Below, piece by piece: positions 1 to 7,631 of a DNA stretch of 64,000 nt; positions within the stretch are counted from its first letter, which is position 1; every line of letters begins with the position of its first letter. The notes under the pieces were generated by a model. It was not told where the DNA came from. It made no database searches and saw only the letters and a program-made list of their open reading frames with translations. Source of the stretch: an uncultured Bacteroidales bacterium (GTDB lineage: Bacteria; Bacteroidota; Bacteroidia; Bacteroidales; Muribaculaceae); NCBI GenBank assembly GCA_902768435.1, contig CACXLJ010000004.1, positions 1 through 64,000 of the forward strand, given 5' to 3'. The translations under genes and the position numbers were made by a program.

Positions 1-366
1 CTGTCGCCCCTGATGGGGCTAATTATATTGAATATCGCCTTAAAACAGGGGTTCTTCGCAATGTTGAGAACAGTTTCAATGCCCTTTGGGCACCGCGCAC
101 CGCTCTTGCGAGCGACTTTCGCTTTGAAATGTTCTCGAGCATTTCGTGGTTCGCTCCACCACCTGCCTATTATCTACCCAGCCCTGACGGGCTTCATAGT
201 AACCTCAATATTAAAAACATACGAAAACAAGGAAAAAATAAGGATATTTATAGAAAATGAGTTCTTGATTTGTGGTCAAAAACTCACTTATTGGATAGTT
301 TGTCAATGCAATCAAATGCCGTTTAAGCCTAAATCATTGATTCGGCTAACTGGCTAAGAGAGGGGA
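1..366. repeat. Palindrome-rich intergenic stretch
   Basis: No credible gene is present. Six short perfect inverted repeats follow one another: gcccc/ggggc at 6-19, gccc/gggc at 81-91, cgctc/gagcg at 101-114, gaaatg/catttc at 126-145, gtgg/ccac at 146-159, and agccc/gggct at 180-193. From about 195 to 366 the sequence is AT-rich and plain. The clustering recalls REP/BIME-type elements, but no REP-associated transposase gene is in the window, so this is a structural description only. An open frame over 13-357 has no recognisable domain and probably arises by chance across the hairpins. Confidence 0.5.
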
Positions 367-2184
367 TTAGTCCTCGGGGTGGCCGGCAGCCTTGGCAATG
401 CGTTTGCGCTCGAGTTCGTCGAGGATGATTTTGCGCATTCGCAGGTGGTTGGGGGTGATTTCGACATACTCGTCGGCCTTGATGTACTCGAGGGCTTCTT
501 CGAGGCTGAACACGATGGGTGGCACAATTTTCACCTTGTCGTCGGCACCGCTGGCGCGCATGTTGGTGAGCTTCTTGCTCTTGGTCACATTCACCACCAG
601 GTCTTTCTCCTTGGTGTGCTCGCCCACGACCTGACCGGCATAGACATCTTCTTGCGGGAAGATGAAGAACTTGCCGCGGTCTTGCAATTTGTCGATGGCG
701 TAGGCATAGGCAGTGCCGCCTTCCATAGCGATGATGGAGCCGTTGGTTCGTCGAGTGATTTCACCCTTCCAAGGCTCGTAGTCGAGGAAACGATGTGCCA
801 TGATGGCTTCGCCAGCGCTGGCGGTGAGCACATTGGTGCGCAGGCCGATGATGCCTCGCGACGGAATCTTGAATTCCATGTGGATGCGGTCGTTCTGCGT
901 TTCCATGGTGGTCATCTCGCCCTTGCGACGGGTGACCATGTCGATCATCTTGCTGGCATACTCCTCAGGCACATTGATGGTGAGCGACTCGATGGGCTCG
1001 CACTTCATGCCATCGATCTCCTTGATGATGACTTGCGGTTGTCCCACCTGCAGTTCGTATCCCTCGCGACGCATTTCCTCGATAAGTACCGAGAGATGCA
1101 GCACGCCACGACCAAACACATTCCAGGCATCCTCGTTTTCGGTGCGCTCTACACGCAGAGCCAGATTCTTTTGCAACTCATGCTGCAGACGGTCCCAAAT
1201 GTGGCGCGAGGTGACAAATTTACCATCTTTGCCGAAGAACGGTGAGTCGTTGATGGTGAATCGCATGCTCATGGTGGGCTCGTCGATGGCTATGCGGGGC
1301 AGGGGTTCAGGGTTGGCGAGCAGTGTGATGGTGTCGCCAATCTCGAAGCCGTCGATGCCCACAAGGGCGCAGATGTCGCCGCAGGGCACTTCCTGCACAT
1401 GCACTTGTCCCATGCCTTCGAAGGTGCGCAGCTCTTTGATTTTTTGCTTCACCACGGTGCCGTCTTTCTTGCACAGGCCAATCTCCATGCCATCGGTGAG
1501 GGTGCCACGGTGCACACGGCCCACGGCGATTCGGCCTACATAGGAGTTGTAGTCGAGCGAGGTGACGAGCATTTGCGGGTCGCCCTCGTTCAGGGCTGGT
1601 TCGGGTATGTATTGAATGATGGCGTCGAGCACGGCAGTGATGTTGTCGGTGGGTTCACGCCAGTCGAGGCTCATCCATCCTTGCTTGGCAGAGCCAAACA
1701 CGGTGGGGAAGTCGAGCTGGTCTTCGGTAGCATCGAGGTTGCACATGAGTTCAAACACCTGTTCCTGAACCTCGTCGGGGCGGCAGTTGGGTTTGTCCAC
1801 TTTGTTGATGACCACAATGGGTTTCAGACCAATCTCAATGGCTTTCTGGAGCACGAAACGCGTCTGCGGCATGGGTCCCTCGAAAGCGTCGACCAGCAGC
1901 AGGCAGCCGTCGGCCATGTTGAGCACGCGCTCTACCTCGCCGCCAAAGTCGCTATGCCCTGGAGTGTCGATGATGTTGATCTTGTAACCGTTATAGTTGA
2001 TAGAAACGTTCTTGGAGAGAATGGTGATGCCTCGCTCGCGCTCAAGATCGTTGCTGTCAAGGATTTGAGTGCCTATTACTTGGTTGTCGCGGAAGAGGTT
2101 ACCTGCTGCCAACATCTTGTCGACGAGCGTGGTTTTGCCGTGGTCGACATGTGCGATAATTGCTACGTTTCTTATCTTTTGCAT
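367..2184 (-). CDS. typA: Ribosome-associated GTPase TypA/BipA
   Basis: Translational GTPase of the EF-G-like family that binds the ribosome and helps 50S assembly and stress adaptation. About 605 residues, the usual family length. The start of the protein carries the P-loop AHVDHGKTT, followed by switch I RGITI and switch [17 protein letters not shown] is the G4 base-recognition motif. The EF-G-like domains and the TypA-specific C-terminal domain follow. I chose the ATG at 2182-2184 because the upstream in-frame ATG at 2208 lies inside the promoter -7 element. The gene is alone on its transcript, with nfnB far upstream behind its own terminator. Identification is secure. Confidence 0.96.
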   Translation of the reverse strand: MQKIRNVAIIAHVDHGKTTLVDKMLAAGNLFRDNQVIGTQILDSNDLERERGITILSKNVSINYNGYKINIIDTPGHSDFGGEVERVLNMADGCLLLVDAFEGPMPQTRFVLQKAIEIGLKPIVVINKVDKPNCRPDEVQEQVFELMCNLDATEDQLDFPTVFGSAKQGWMSLDWREPTDNITAVLDAIIQYIPEPALNEGDPQMLVTSLDYNSYVGRIAVGRVHRGTLTDGMEIGLCKKDGTVVKQKIKELRTFEGMGQVHVQEVPCGDICALVGIDGFEIGDTITLLANPEPLPRIAIDEPTMSMRFTINDSPFFGKDGKFVTSRHIWDRLQHELQKNLALRVERTENEDAWNVFGRGVLHLSVLIEEMRREGYELQVGQPQVIIKEIDGMKCEPIESLTINVPEEYASKMIDMVTRRKGEMTTMETQNDRIHMEFKIPSRGIIGLRTNVLTASAGEAIMAHRFLDYEPWKGEITRRTNGSIIAMEGGTAYAYAIDKLQDRGKFFIFPQEDVYAGQVVGEHTKEKDLVVNVTKSKKLTNMRASGADDKVKIVPPIVFSLEEALEYIKADEYVEITPNHLRMRKIILDELERKRIAKAAGHPED

Positions 2185-2205
2185 ACCCTTAATGAATTTT
2201 GGGTG

Positions 2206-2236
2206 CAAAGTTACACATTTTATTCGTTTTATACAA
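2206..2236 (-). promoter_or_regulatory. Promoter of typA
   Basis: On the minus strand a TTG (2234-2236) is followed after 20 bases by TAACTTTG (2206-2213), a full match to the Bacteroidota sigma-ABfr consensus TTTG-N19..21-TAnnTTTG. Transcription would start near 2199, leaving a leader of about 15 bases before the chosen ATG. Confidence 0.72.
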
Positions 2237-2246
2237 GCCGGAGATT

Positions 2247-2285
2247 TCTAGTTTTGCAAGTTGTGCAACAACTTGCAAAACTAGA
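2247..2285. repeat. 39-bp perfect palindrome upstream of typA
   Basis: Two perfect 18-base arms (2247-2264 and 2268-2285) are separated by three bases. The element sits just upstream of the -33 box of typA and about 430 bases beyond the nfnB stop. It lacks an adjoining T-run of terminator type. It may be an operator, a cruciform, or a remnant of a palindromic repeat family. Confidence 0.8.
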
Positions 2286-2713
2286 AGGTTAGAGGTTAGA
2301 GGGTGTAGAGGTTCGTGTTTGGTGATGATAAAGGATATGGTAATTCTCAATTATTGCTGTCAGATAAAACAAAAGGGGTCGCCGCCGGCGACAAGGTTTT
2401 AGTTATCAACTACCCCCTTTGACACTTGTTGGGCTCGCTATCGCTCGTTTCACAAGTGCCAAAGGGGGTTACTCAGAGGCCAGAGCGAGACTGCGTCTTG
2501 CCTTACGTGGACATTCTTTGCCTTGTGGCGTCTATACCATTATCGCACTGATTGTCAAAAGGTAGCAGAAGATTCGCAATCTTTAATCGGATACTAATAG
2601 TATAAAATATTGCAAGGGCGTGAACTGTGCAACATAAATAAAAAAGATGACGCGGCTTGCGCGAGCGTCACCTTCCTCTTAAAAAAATAAGTTATGAAAC
2701 AATCAATCCGGTT
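2286..2713. repeat. Intergenic region with a second long near-palindrome
   Basis: No gene is visible. Two 18-base arms at 2412-2429 and 2452-2469 are complementary at 17 of 18 positions (one A/C mismatch) around a 22-base loop that is rich in gctcg/gctcgt. The remaining sequence holds no domain-bearing frame. The nfnB terminator occupies 2636-2670. Confidence 0.6.
2636..2670 (-). terminator. Rho-independent terminator of nfnAB
   Basis: Read on the minus strand, tgacgc and gcgtca arms (2648-2653 and 2665-2670) form a hairpin that runs directly into TCTTTTTTATTT. It lies about 45 bases after the nfnB stop. Confidence 0.6.
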
Positions 2714-4177
2714 CTAAGCCTGGAGCATCTCGTGCATGTTGAGGGCGGCACGGCGACCGTCGCCCATGGCGAGAATCACGGTTGCACCACCGCGCACGAT
2801 GTCGCCACCTGCATAGAGGTCGGTCACATTCGACTGCATGGTTTCCTCGTTGACGACGATGGTGTTGCGCTTGCTCACCTCAAGGCCTTGGATAGAGCGG
2901 GGCACGAGCTGGTTGGGCGAAACGCCTACTGCCACGATAACGAGGTCGACGGGAATCTCCTCGATGGCACCCTCGACGGGAACGGGTTTGCGACGGCCCG
3001 AAGCATCGGGTTCGCCGAGTTCCATGCGCTGCACGCGCATAGCCTTGACGCGGCCCTTGTCGTCACCAATATACTCGATGGGGTTGTGGAGGGTCTTGAA
3101 CTCGATGCCTTCTTCCTTGGCATGGCCCACCTCTTCGAGGCGTGCAGGCATCTCTTCCTCGCTACGGCGATAGACGAGGATGACGCGCTCGGCACCCATG
3201 CGCTTGGCGGTGCGGGTTGAGTCCATAGCGGTGTTGCCGCCACCAACCACTGCGATGGTCTTGCCGTTGAGCACGGGGGTGTCGCCACCACGGCCAGCGC
3301 CCATGAGGTTGATGCGGGTGAGGTATTCGTTGCTCGACATGACGCCGTTGAGGTTCTCGCCAGGAATGTCCATGAAGCGGGGGAAGCCTGCGCCAGAGCC
3401 GACGAAGACGCCCTTGAAGCCCATCTCGTGGAGGTCATCGTAAGTGATGGTCTTGCCCACGAGGCAGTCTTTCACAAATTCAACGCCCATCTTGCGCAGA
3501 CCGTCTATCTCGAAGTCGACGATGGCGTTGGGCAGACGGAACTCGGGGATGCCATACTTGAGCACGCCGCCAATCTCGTGGAGTGCCTCAAAGACGGTGA
3601 CATCGTAGCCGCGCTTGATCATATCGCCAGCAAATGAGAGTCCTGAAGGACCACTGCCGATAACGGCCACCTTGATGCCATTCTTGGGAGCCACTTGCGG
3701 AGCCGGCATGCTGTCGGCATTGTTGCGCTGCCAGTCGGCGGCAAAGCGCTCGAGGTAACCGATGGCCACTGCGGGATGTTTCATCTTGAGGTGGATGCAC
3801 TTGCTCTCGCACTGCTTTTCCTGTGGACAGACGCGACCACAAACTGCGGGCAGCGAACTGGTTTCCTTGAGGGTAGCGGCAGCCTCGGCAAAGTTGCCAC
3901 GCTCGATGTTCTTGATGAATTTAGGGATGTTGATGTTGACGGGGCATCCGGTGACGCACTGCGGGTTGGCGCAGTCGAGGCAACGGGTAGCCTCACGCAT
4001 GGCCTGTTCGGCACTGATGCCTTGGTTCACCTCTTCGTTGCAGGTGATGCGGTAGGCGGGGTCGAGTTGAGGCATCTCGACGCGTTCGATGGAGGTGCGC
4101 TCCTTGGGCGACTTGCTATTACGCAATTCCACTCTCCATTGCTCATTGCGAGCAGCATTGATATCGTTATTTTCCAT
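2714..4177 (-). CDS. nfnB: NADPH-dependent glutamate synthase small-chain-like / NfnB subunit
   Basis: Iron-sulfur flavoprotein of 487 residues. N-terminal cysteine clusters (CLDCANPQC...GCP and CGRVCPQEKQC) bind two 4Fe-4S centres. An FAD-binding Rossmann motif (VIGSGPSGLSFAGD) and an NADP-binding motif (VVGGGNTAMDSTR) follow, with the late glycine-rich LYAGGDIVRGGATV. On its own it would be called GltD-like glutamate synthase. The tight pairing with the FAD/2Fe-2S subunit 41 bases upstream makes the bifurcating NADH-dependent ferredoxin:NADP+ oxidoreductase (NfnAB) more likely. No large GltB chain is in the window. It acts in the cytoplasm in redox balancing of an anaerobe. Confidence 0.88.
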   Translation of the reverse strand: MENNDINAARNEQWRVELRNSKSPKERTSIERVEMPQLDPAYRITCNEEVNQGISAEQAMREATRCLDCANPQCVTGCPVNINIPKFIKNIERGNFAEAAATLKETSSLPAVCGRVCPQEKQCESKCIHLKMKHPAVAIGYLERFAADWQRNNADSMPAPQVAPKNGIKVAVIGSGPSGLSFAGDMIKRGYDVTVFEALHEIGGVLKYGIPEFRLPNAIVDFEIDGLRKMGVEFVKDCLVGKTITYDDLHEMGFKGVFVGSGAGFPRFMDIPGENLNGVMSSNEYLTRINLMGAGRGGDTPVLNGKTIAVVGGGNTAMDSTRTAKRMGAERVILVYRRSEEEMPARLEEVGHAKEEGIEFKTLHNPIEYIGDDKGRVKAMRVQRMELGEPDASGRRKPVPVEGAIEEIPVDLVIVAVGVSPNQLVPRSIQGLEVSKRNTIVVNEETMQSNVTDLYAGGDIVRGGATVILAMGDGRRAALNMHEMLQA

Positions 4178-4218
4178 TTTGATAATTCAATTAAAAAGAT
4201 GAAAGAAAAAATGAAGAG

Positions 4219-5001
4219 TTATTGCGCTCCACGCAGGCGCATCATGAGTTCGTCGAAGTCGATCTGGTGAGCATCGAATTCAGGACCTTCAACGCACACG
4301 AAACGGGTCTTGCCACCCACGCTCACGCGGCAAGCACCGCACATGCCGGTGCCGTCGACCATGATAGCGTTGAGCGAAGCCTCGGTGGGCACATTGTATT
4401 CTTTGGTGAGTTTAGCCACAAACTTCATCATGATGGCGGGACCAATGGTGACACAATAGTCAACCTTCTCGCGCTTGATTACTTCCTCGACACCAGCGGT
4501 AACAAGGCCTTGCTTGCCGTAACTGCCATCGTCGGTCATGATGATGACATCGTCGCTCGAACTGCGCACCTCATCTTCAAGAATGATGAGATCCTTACTA
4601 CGACCAGCCAGCACGCTCACCACGCGGTTGCCTGCAGCCTTCATGGCGCGGATGATGGGGAGCAGGGGAGCAACGCCCACGCCGCCACCGCAGCACAGCA
4701 CAGTGCCGTAGTTCTCGATGTGGGTTGCCTGTCCGAGAGGACCCACTACATCGGTGAGGGCATCGCCGGGGTTGAGGGCGCAAATCTTCTTGGTAGAGTC
4801 GCCCACTGCTTGAATAACTAAGGTAATGGTGCCAGCGACGGGATCGCTGTCGGCGATGGTGAGGGGAATGCGTTCGCCCTTTTCACCGCAACGCACAATG
4901 ACAAAATGGCCAGCCCGGCGCGCTTTAGCGATGAGCGGAGCTTCGACCACCAGTTTAGTGACTTTCTCAGAAAATTGTTCTTTCGAAACGATTTTGTTCA
5001 T
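4219..5001 (-). CDS. nfnA: NfnA-like ferredoxin-NADP reductase subunit (FAD, 2Fe-2S)
   Basis: Protein of 260 residues in the PyrK/HydG-like reductase family. An N-terminal FAD-binding barrel (residues about 1-95) is followed by an NAD-binding fold with the glycine-rich CCGGGVGVAPLLPI. A C-terminal cysteine cluster begins GTGMCGACR and continues to FVCVEGPEFD; it would ligate a 2Fe-2S centre. This is the NfnA or sulfide-dehydrogenase alpha type and is the first gene of a two-gene operon with nfnB. Together they would couple NADPH, NADH and ferredoxin pools. A dihydroorotate dehydrogenase electron-transfer role (PyrK) is the alternative, but no pyrD is adjacent. Confidence 0.87.
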   Translation of the reverse strand: MNKIVSKEQFSEKVTKLVVEAPLIAKARRAGHFVIVRCGEKGERIPLTIADSDPVAGTITLVIQAVGDSTKKICALNPGDALTDVVGPLGQATHIENYGTVLCCGGGVGVAPLLPIIRAMKAAGNRVVSVLAGRSKDLIILEDEVRSSSDDVIIMTDDGSYGKQGLVTAGVEEVIKREKVDYCVTIGPAIMMKFVAKLTKEYNVPTEASLNAIMVDGTGMCGACRVSVGGKTRFVCVEGPEFDAHQIDFDELMMRLRGAQ

Positions 5002-5030
5002 GTTTATGTGTGAATTAGTTAAACTGCCCG

Positions 5031-5038
5031 CAAAGTTA
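5031..5038 (-). promoter_or_regulatory. Probable -7 box of nfnAB
   Basis: TAACTTTG on the minus strand, 29 bases upstream of the nfnA start, matches the Bacteroidota -7 consensus. No good -33 TTG is seen at the expected distance, so the call rests on one half-site. Confidence 0.5.
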
Positions 5039-5122
5039 CTACTTTTTGGGATAAAACCACCTTATTTTATAAAAAAGATTAGACTTGCGATGGAGTTTTT
5101 TAGATGTCGTGTCGTTAGTGCA

Positions 5123-6433
5123 TTACGGGATGCGTGTGATTTTGGCTCCTATGGCATTGAGGCGACTGTCGATCGAGGAGTAACCGCGGTCAATCTGCTC
5201 AACATGCCCAATGCGGCTTGTGCCATCGGCACTCATGGCAGCAATGAGCATGGCAATGCCGGCACGAATGTCGGGCGACACCATGTTGTTGGCACGCAGA
5301 TGTATGCGGTGGTCATGCCCGATGACAACGGCGCGATGCGGATCGCAAAGAATGATTTGAGCCCCCATGTCGATGAGTTTGTCGACAAAGAAGAGGCGAC
5401 TTTCAAACATCTTCTGGTGGATGAGGATGCTGCCCTTGGCCTGTGTGGCAACAACGAGCAGAACGCTGAGCAGGTCGGGCGTGAGTCCGGGCCAGATGGC
5501 ATCGGCAAGTGTGAGAATGGAGCCGTCCATAAATGACTCTATTTCGTAGTGGTCTTGGTGTGGTATGAACATGTCGTCGCCCCGTTTTTCGAGCCGCAGA
5601 CCCAGGCGGCGGAAACTGTCGGGGATAATGCCGAGATTGTCCCACGACACATTTTTGATGGTGAGTTCACTGCCGGTCATGGCTGCCATGCCTATGAAAC
5701 TGCCCACCTCGATCATGTCGGGAAGAATGCGGTGATGTGCACCATGCAGGCTGTCGACGCCTTCAATGGTGAGCAGGTTAGATGCAATGCCCGAAATTCG
5801 TGCTCCCATGCTGTTGAGCATCCTGCAGAGTTGCTGGATATAGGGTTCGCAGGCAGCGTTGTAGATGGTGGTTGTGCCTCGGGCCATGACGGCCGCCATG
5901 ATGATGTTGGCCGTGCCGGTTACCGATGCCTCGTCGAGGAGCATGTAGGTGCCAATGAGGCGGTCTTTGATCTGGAATCTATAGGCTTTCAAATCTTTAT
6001 CGAAAGTGAATGTGGCGCCTAAATTGCTGAGTCCGCGGAAGTGTGTGTCGAGCCTGCGCCGCCCGATTTTGTCGCCACCAGGGTTGGCATAGAGTATCGA
6101 GCCGAGCCGGGTGAGCAATGGCGCTATGAGCATGACCGAACCGCGCAGCTTGTTGCACTGCTCCATGAAATCCTTGCTTTGCAAGAAGTTGGCGTCGATA
6201 TGTTCGGCCTTGAAACTGTAGCAATGTTCGCTCAGGCGATGAACTCTTACACCCATGTCGGAGATCAGGTGGATAAGGTTGTTCACGTCGAGAATATCGG
6301 GTATGTTGTCGATGACGACTTCGTCGGTGGTGAGCAGGGTGGCGCAAATCACTTGCAGCGCCTCGTTCTTTGCACCTTGAGGTGTGATTTCACCGTGTAA
6401 TGGATGGTTTCCCTCAACTAAAAAAGATGCCAT
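5123..6433 (-). CDS. murA: UDP-N-acetylglucosamine 1-carboxyvinyltransferase MurA (Asp variant)
   Basis: First committed enzyme of peptidoglycan synthesis; it transfers enolpyruvate from PEP to UDP-GlcNAc in the cytoplasm. At 436 residues it has normal family length. The substrate-binding Lys22-Asn23 pair is present (GAKNEAL). The active-site loop reads NPGGDKIGRRRLDTHF: the position that is Cys115 in Escherichia coli is Asp121 here (codon 6071-6073). Such Cys-to-Asp enzymes are known to be active and insensitive to fosfomycin, which alkylates the cysteine. It follows murB after 19 bases, so the two are probably cotranscribed from the murB promoter. Confidence 0.95.
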   Translation of the reverse strand: MASFLVEGNHPLHGEITPQGAKNEALQVICATLLTTDEVVIDNIPDILDVNNLIHLISDMGVRVHRLSEHCYSFKAEHIDANFLQSKDFMEQCNKLRGSVMLIAPLLTRLGSILYANPGGDKIGRRRLDTHFRGLSNLGATFTFDKDLKAYRFQIKDRLIGTYMLLDEASVTGTANIIMAAVMARGTTTIYNAACEPYIQQLCRMLNSMGARISGIASNLLTIEGVDSLHGAHHRILPDMIEVGSFIGMAAMTGSELTIKNVSWDNLGIIPDSFRRLGLRLEKRGDDMFIPHQDHYEIESFMDGSILTLADAIWPGLTPDLLSVLLVVATQAKGSILIHQKMFESRLFFVDKLIDMGAQIILCDPHRAVVIGHDHRIHLRANNMVSPDIRAGIAMLIAAMSADGTSRIGHVEQIDRGYSSIDSRLNAIGAKITRIP

Positions 6434-6452
6434 GTTGGTTGTTTTTGATGGT

Positions 6453-7484
6453 TTAGATATAATTGACTTCGGGGTTCAGTGTGATGTTAAACTTGTTATA
6501 GACACATTGCTTTACATGGTCGGCAAGAGCAATGATGTCGTTGGGCTTGGCGTTGTGCTTGTTGACCAGAATCAGCGGCTGGCGTTCATAGACAGCAGCT
6601 CCGCCGAGTTCTTTGCCTTTCAGTCCGCATTGCTCAATGAGCCATGCAGCAGGAATCTTGACGGAGTCTTCATTGATGACATAATGAGGAACTGTGGGAT
6701 AGGAGAGAGCAATGTGCTGATAGACCTCGACAGGCACAACGGGGTTCTTGAAAAAACTGCCGGCACTGCCAAGGTCTTGGGGTTCGGGCAGCTTGGAACG
6801 ACGAATGGCGATAACAGCGTCGCGTATGGCCTGGGGCGAAGGCGTGGTTGTTGATGACTGCAATTCTTGCAGTTGTCCATAGTCAAGGTGGCACTTCGGG
6901 GATGGGGACAGGCGAAAGACAACTGCCGTGACAATGTATTGCCCTTGGAGTTGATTCTTGAAAATGCTGTCGCGATAACCATACTGGCACTCTGAAGCCT
7001 GAAAAACACGAGGGTTACCGGTTGATATTTCAATGGTTTCAACCTCATGGATGATAGATTCGACCTCAACACCATAGGCACCAATATTCTGGATTGCCGC
7101 AGCACCTACCTCACCCGGAATGTGCGAGAGGTTCTCGGGGCCATAATATCCGTTGCGAGCCATGGCAGCACAAAAGTCATCCCAGGCTACTCCGGCTCCA
7201 ACGCGGACCATTACTTCGTCTCGATCACGGGAGAGAATGTCAATAAATTTGATGTTGGAATGCAAGATTGTGCCCTTGAAATCCTTTGTAAACAGCAGGT
7301 TGCTTCCATTACCGATGTGCAAAGTGCGTTGTTTGTCATTGCGGATGTCGGCAAGAACAGTGATTAGTTCTTCGACAGTGTCATAGGCAACGAAGCGTTC
7401 GGCTTTGACATCAAGTCCAAAGGTGTTGTGCTTGCGCAGTGAGTAGTTATGACTGATAGATAGAGGCATAGGCTTATCATTCAA
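6453..7484 (-). CDS. murB: UDP-N-acetylenolpyruvoylglucosamine reductase MurB
   Basis: FAD enzyme that reduces the MurA product to UDP-MurNAc using NADPH. The 343 residues fit the type I (E. coli-like) class. Recognisable motifs are IGNGSNLLFTKDF (FAD phosphate loop), IPGEVGAAAIQNIGAYG, and AGSFFKNP with the proton-donor serine. The type I tyrosine loop region (GYRDSIFK) is present. It is the first gene of the murB-murA pair and has a strong promoter with a 10-base inverted repeat across the likely transcription start. Adjacent murB-murA lets both steps to UDP-MurNAc be controlled together. Confidence 0.95.
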   Translation of the reverse strand: MNDKPMPLSISHNYSLRKHNTFGLDVKAERFVAYDTVEELITVLADIRNDKQRTLHIGNGSNLLFTKDFKGTILHSNIKFIDILSRDRDEVMVRVGAGVAWDDFCAAMARNGYYGPENLSHIPGEVGAAAIQNIGAYGVEVESIIHEVETIEISTGNPRVFQASECQYGYRDSIFKNQLQGQYIVTAVVFRLSPSPKCHLDYGQLQELQSSTTTPSPQAIRDAVIAIRRSKLPEPQDLGSAGSFFKNPVVPVEVYQHIALSYPTVPHYVINEDSVKIPAAWLIEQCGLKGKELGGAAVYERQPLILVNKHNAKPNDIIALADHVKQCVYNKFNITLNPEVNYI

Positions 7485-7497
7485 GTGTGTTCTTCAT

Positions 7498-7528
7498 GTT
7501 GACCATTCTATTGTCCAAAATGGTCAAC
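7498..7528. promoter_or_regulatory. Inverted-repeat operator candidate at the murB promoter
   Basis: Perfect 10-base arms gttgaccatt (7498-7507) and aatggtcaac (7519-7528) flank an 11-base spacer. The upstream arm touches the -7 box of the murB promoter (7528-7535) and spans the predicted start site near 7521. The whole element lies before the murB ATG, so it could be a repressor site or a 5' leader hairpin. Confidence 0.6.
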
Positions 7529-7557
7529 AAAGATACACATTATTTTTCAAAAAGCAA
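7528..7557 (-). promoter_or_regulatory. Promoter of murB-murA
   Basis: TTG (7555-7557), a 19-base spacer and TATCTTTG (7528-7535) on the minus strand match the Bacteroidota consensus. Confidence 0.72.
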
Positions 7558-7562
7558 GATTT

Positions 7563-7599
7563 GCCATTGAAGTGTTTACATGAAGTGTCACTTAATGGC
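7563..7599 (-). terminator. Weak hairpin after the ABC transporter genes
   Basis: Arms gccatt(g)aagtg at 7563-7574 and cacttaatggc at 7589-7599 pair with one bulged base. The T-rich tract follows only after several bases, so termination is uncertain. Confidence 0.35.
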
Positions 7600-7631
7600 C
7601 TATGCAGTGAACGGGATGTCAGAAGGGGGCA

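Noticed and set aside
13..357. Open frame of 114 residues at the window start
   Set aside because: No domain, no plausible start context, and it runs across six hairpins; it looks like chance coding potential in a repeat.
379..1245. Long plus-strand frame opposite typA
   Set aside because: Antisense shadow of a secure gene; no domain.
2185..2208. Upstream ATG for typA
   Set aside because: It lies in the promoter -7 element and adds residues (HPKFIKG) absent from the usual family start.
2714..5001. Classical GltBD glutamate synthase
   Set aside because: No large GltB subunit; the partner is an FAD/2Fe-2S reductase, so the bifurcating NfnAB reading is preferred.
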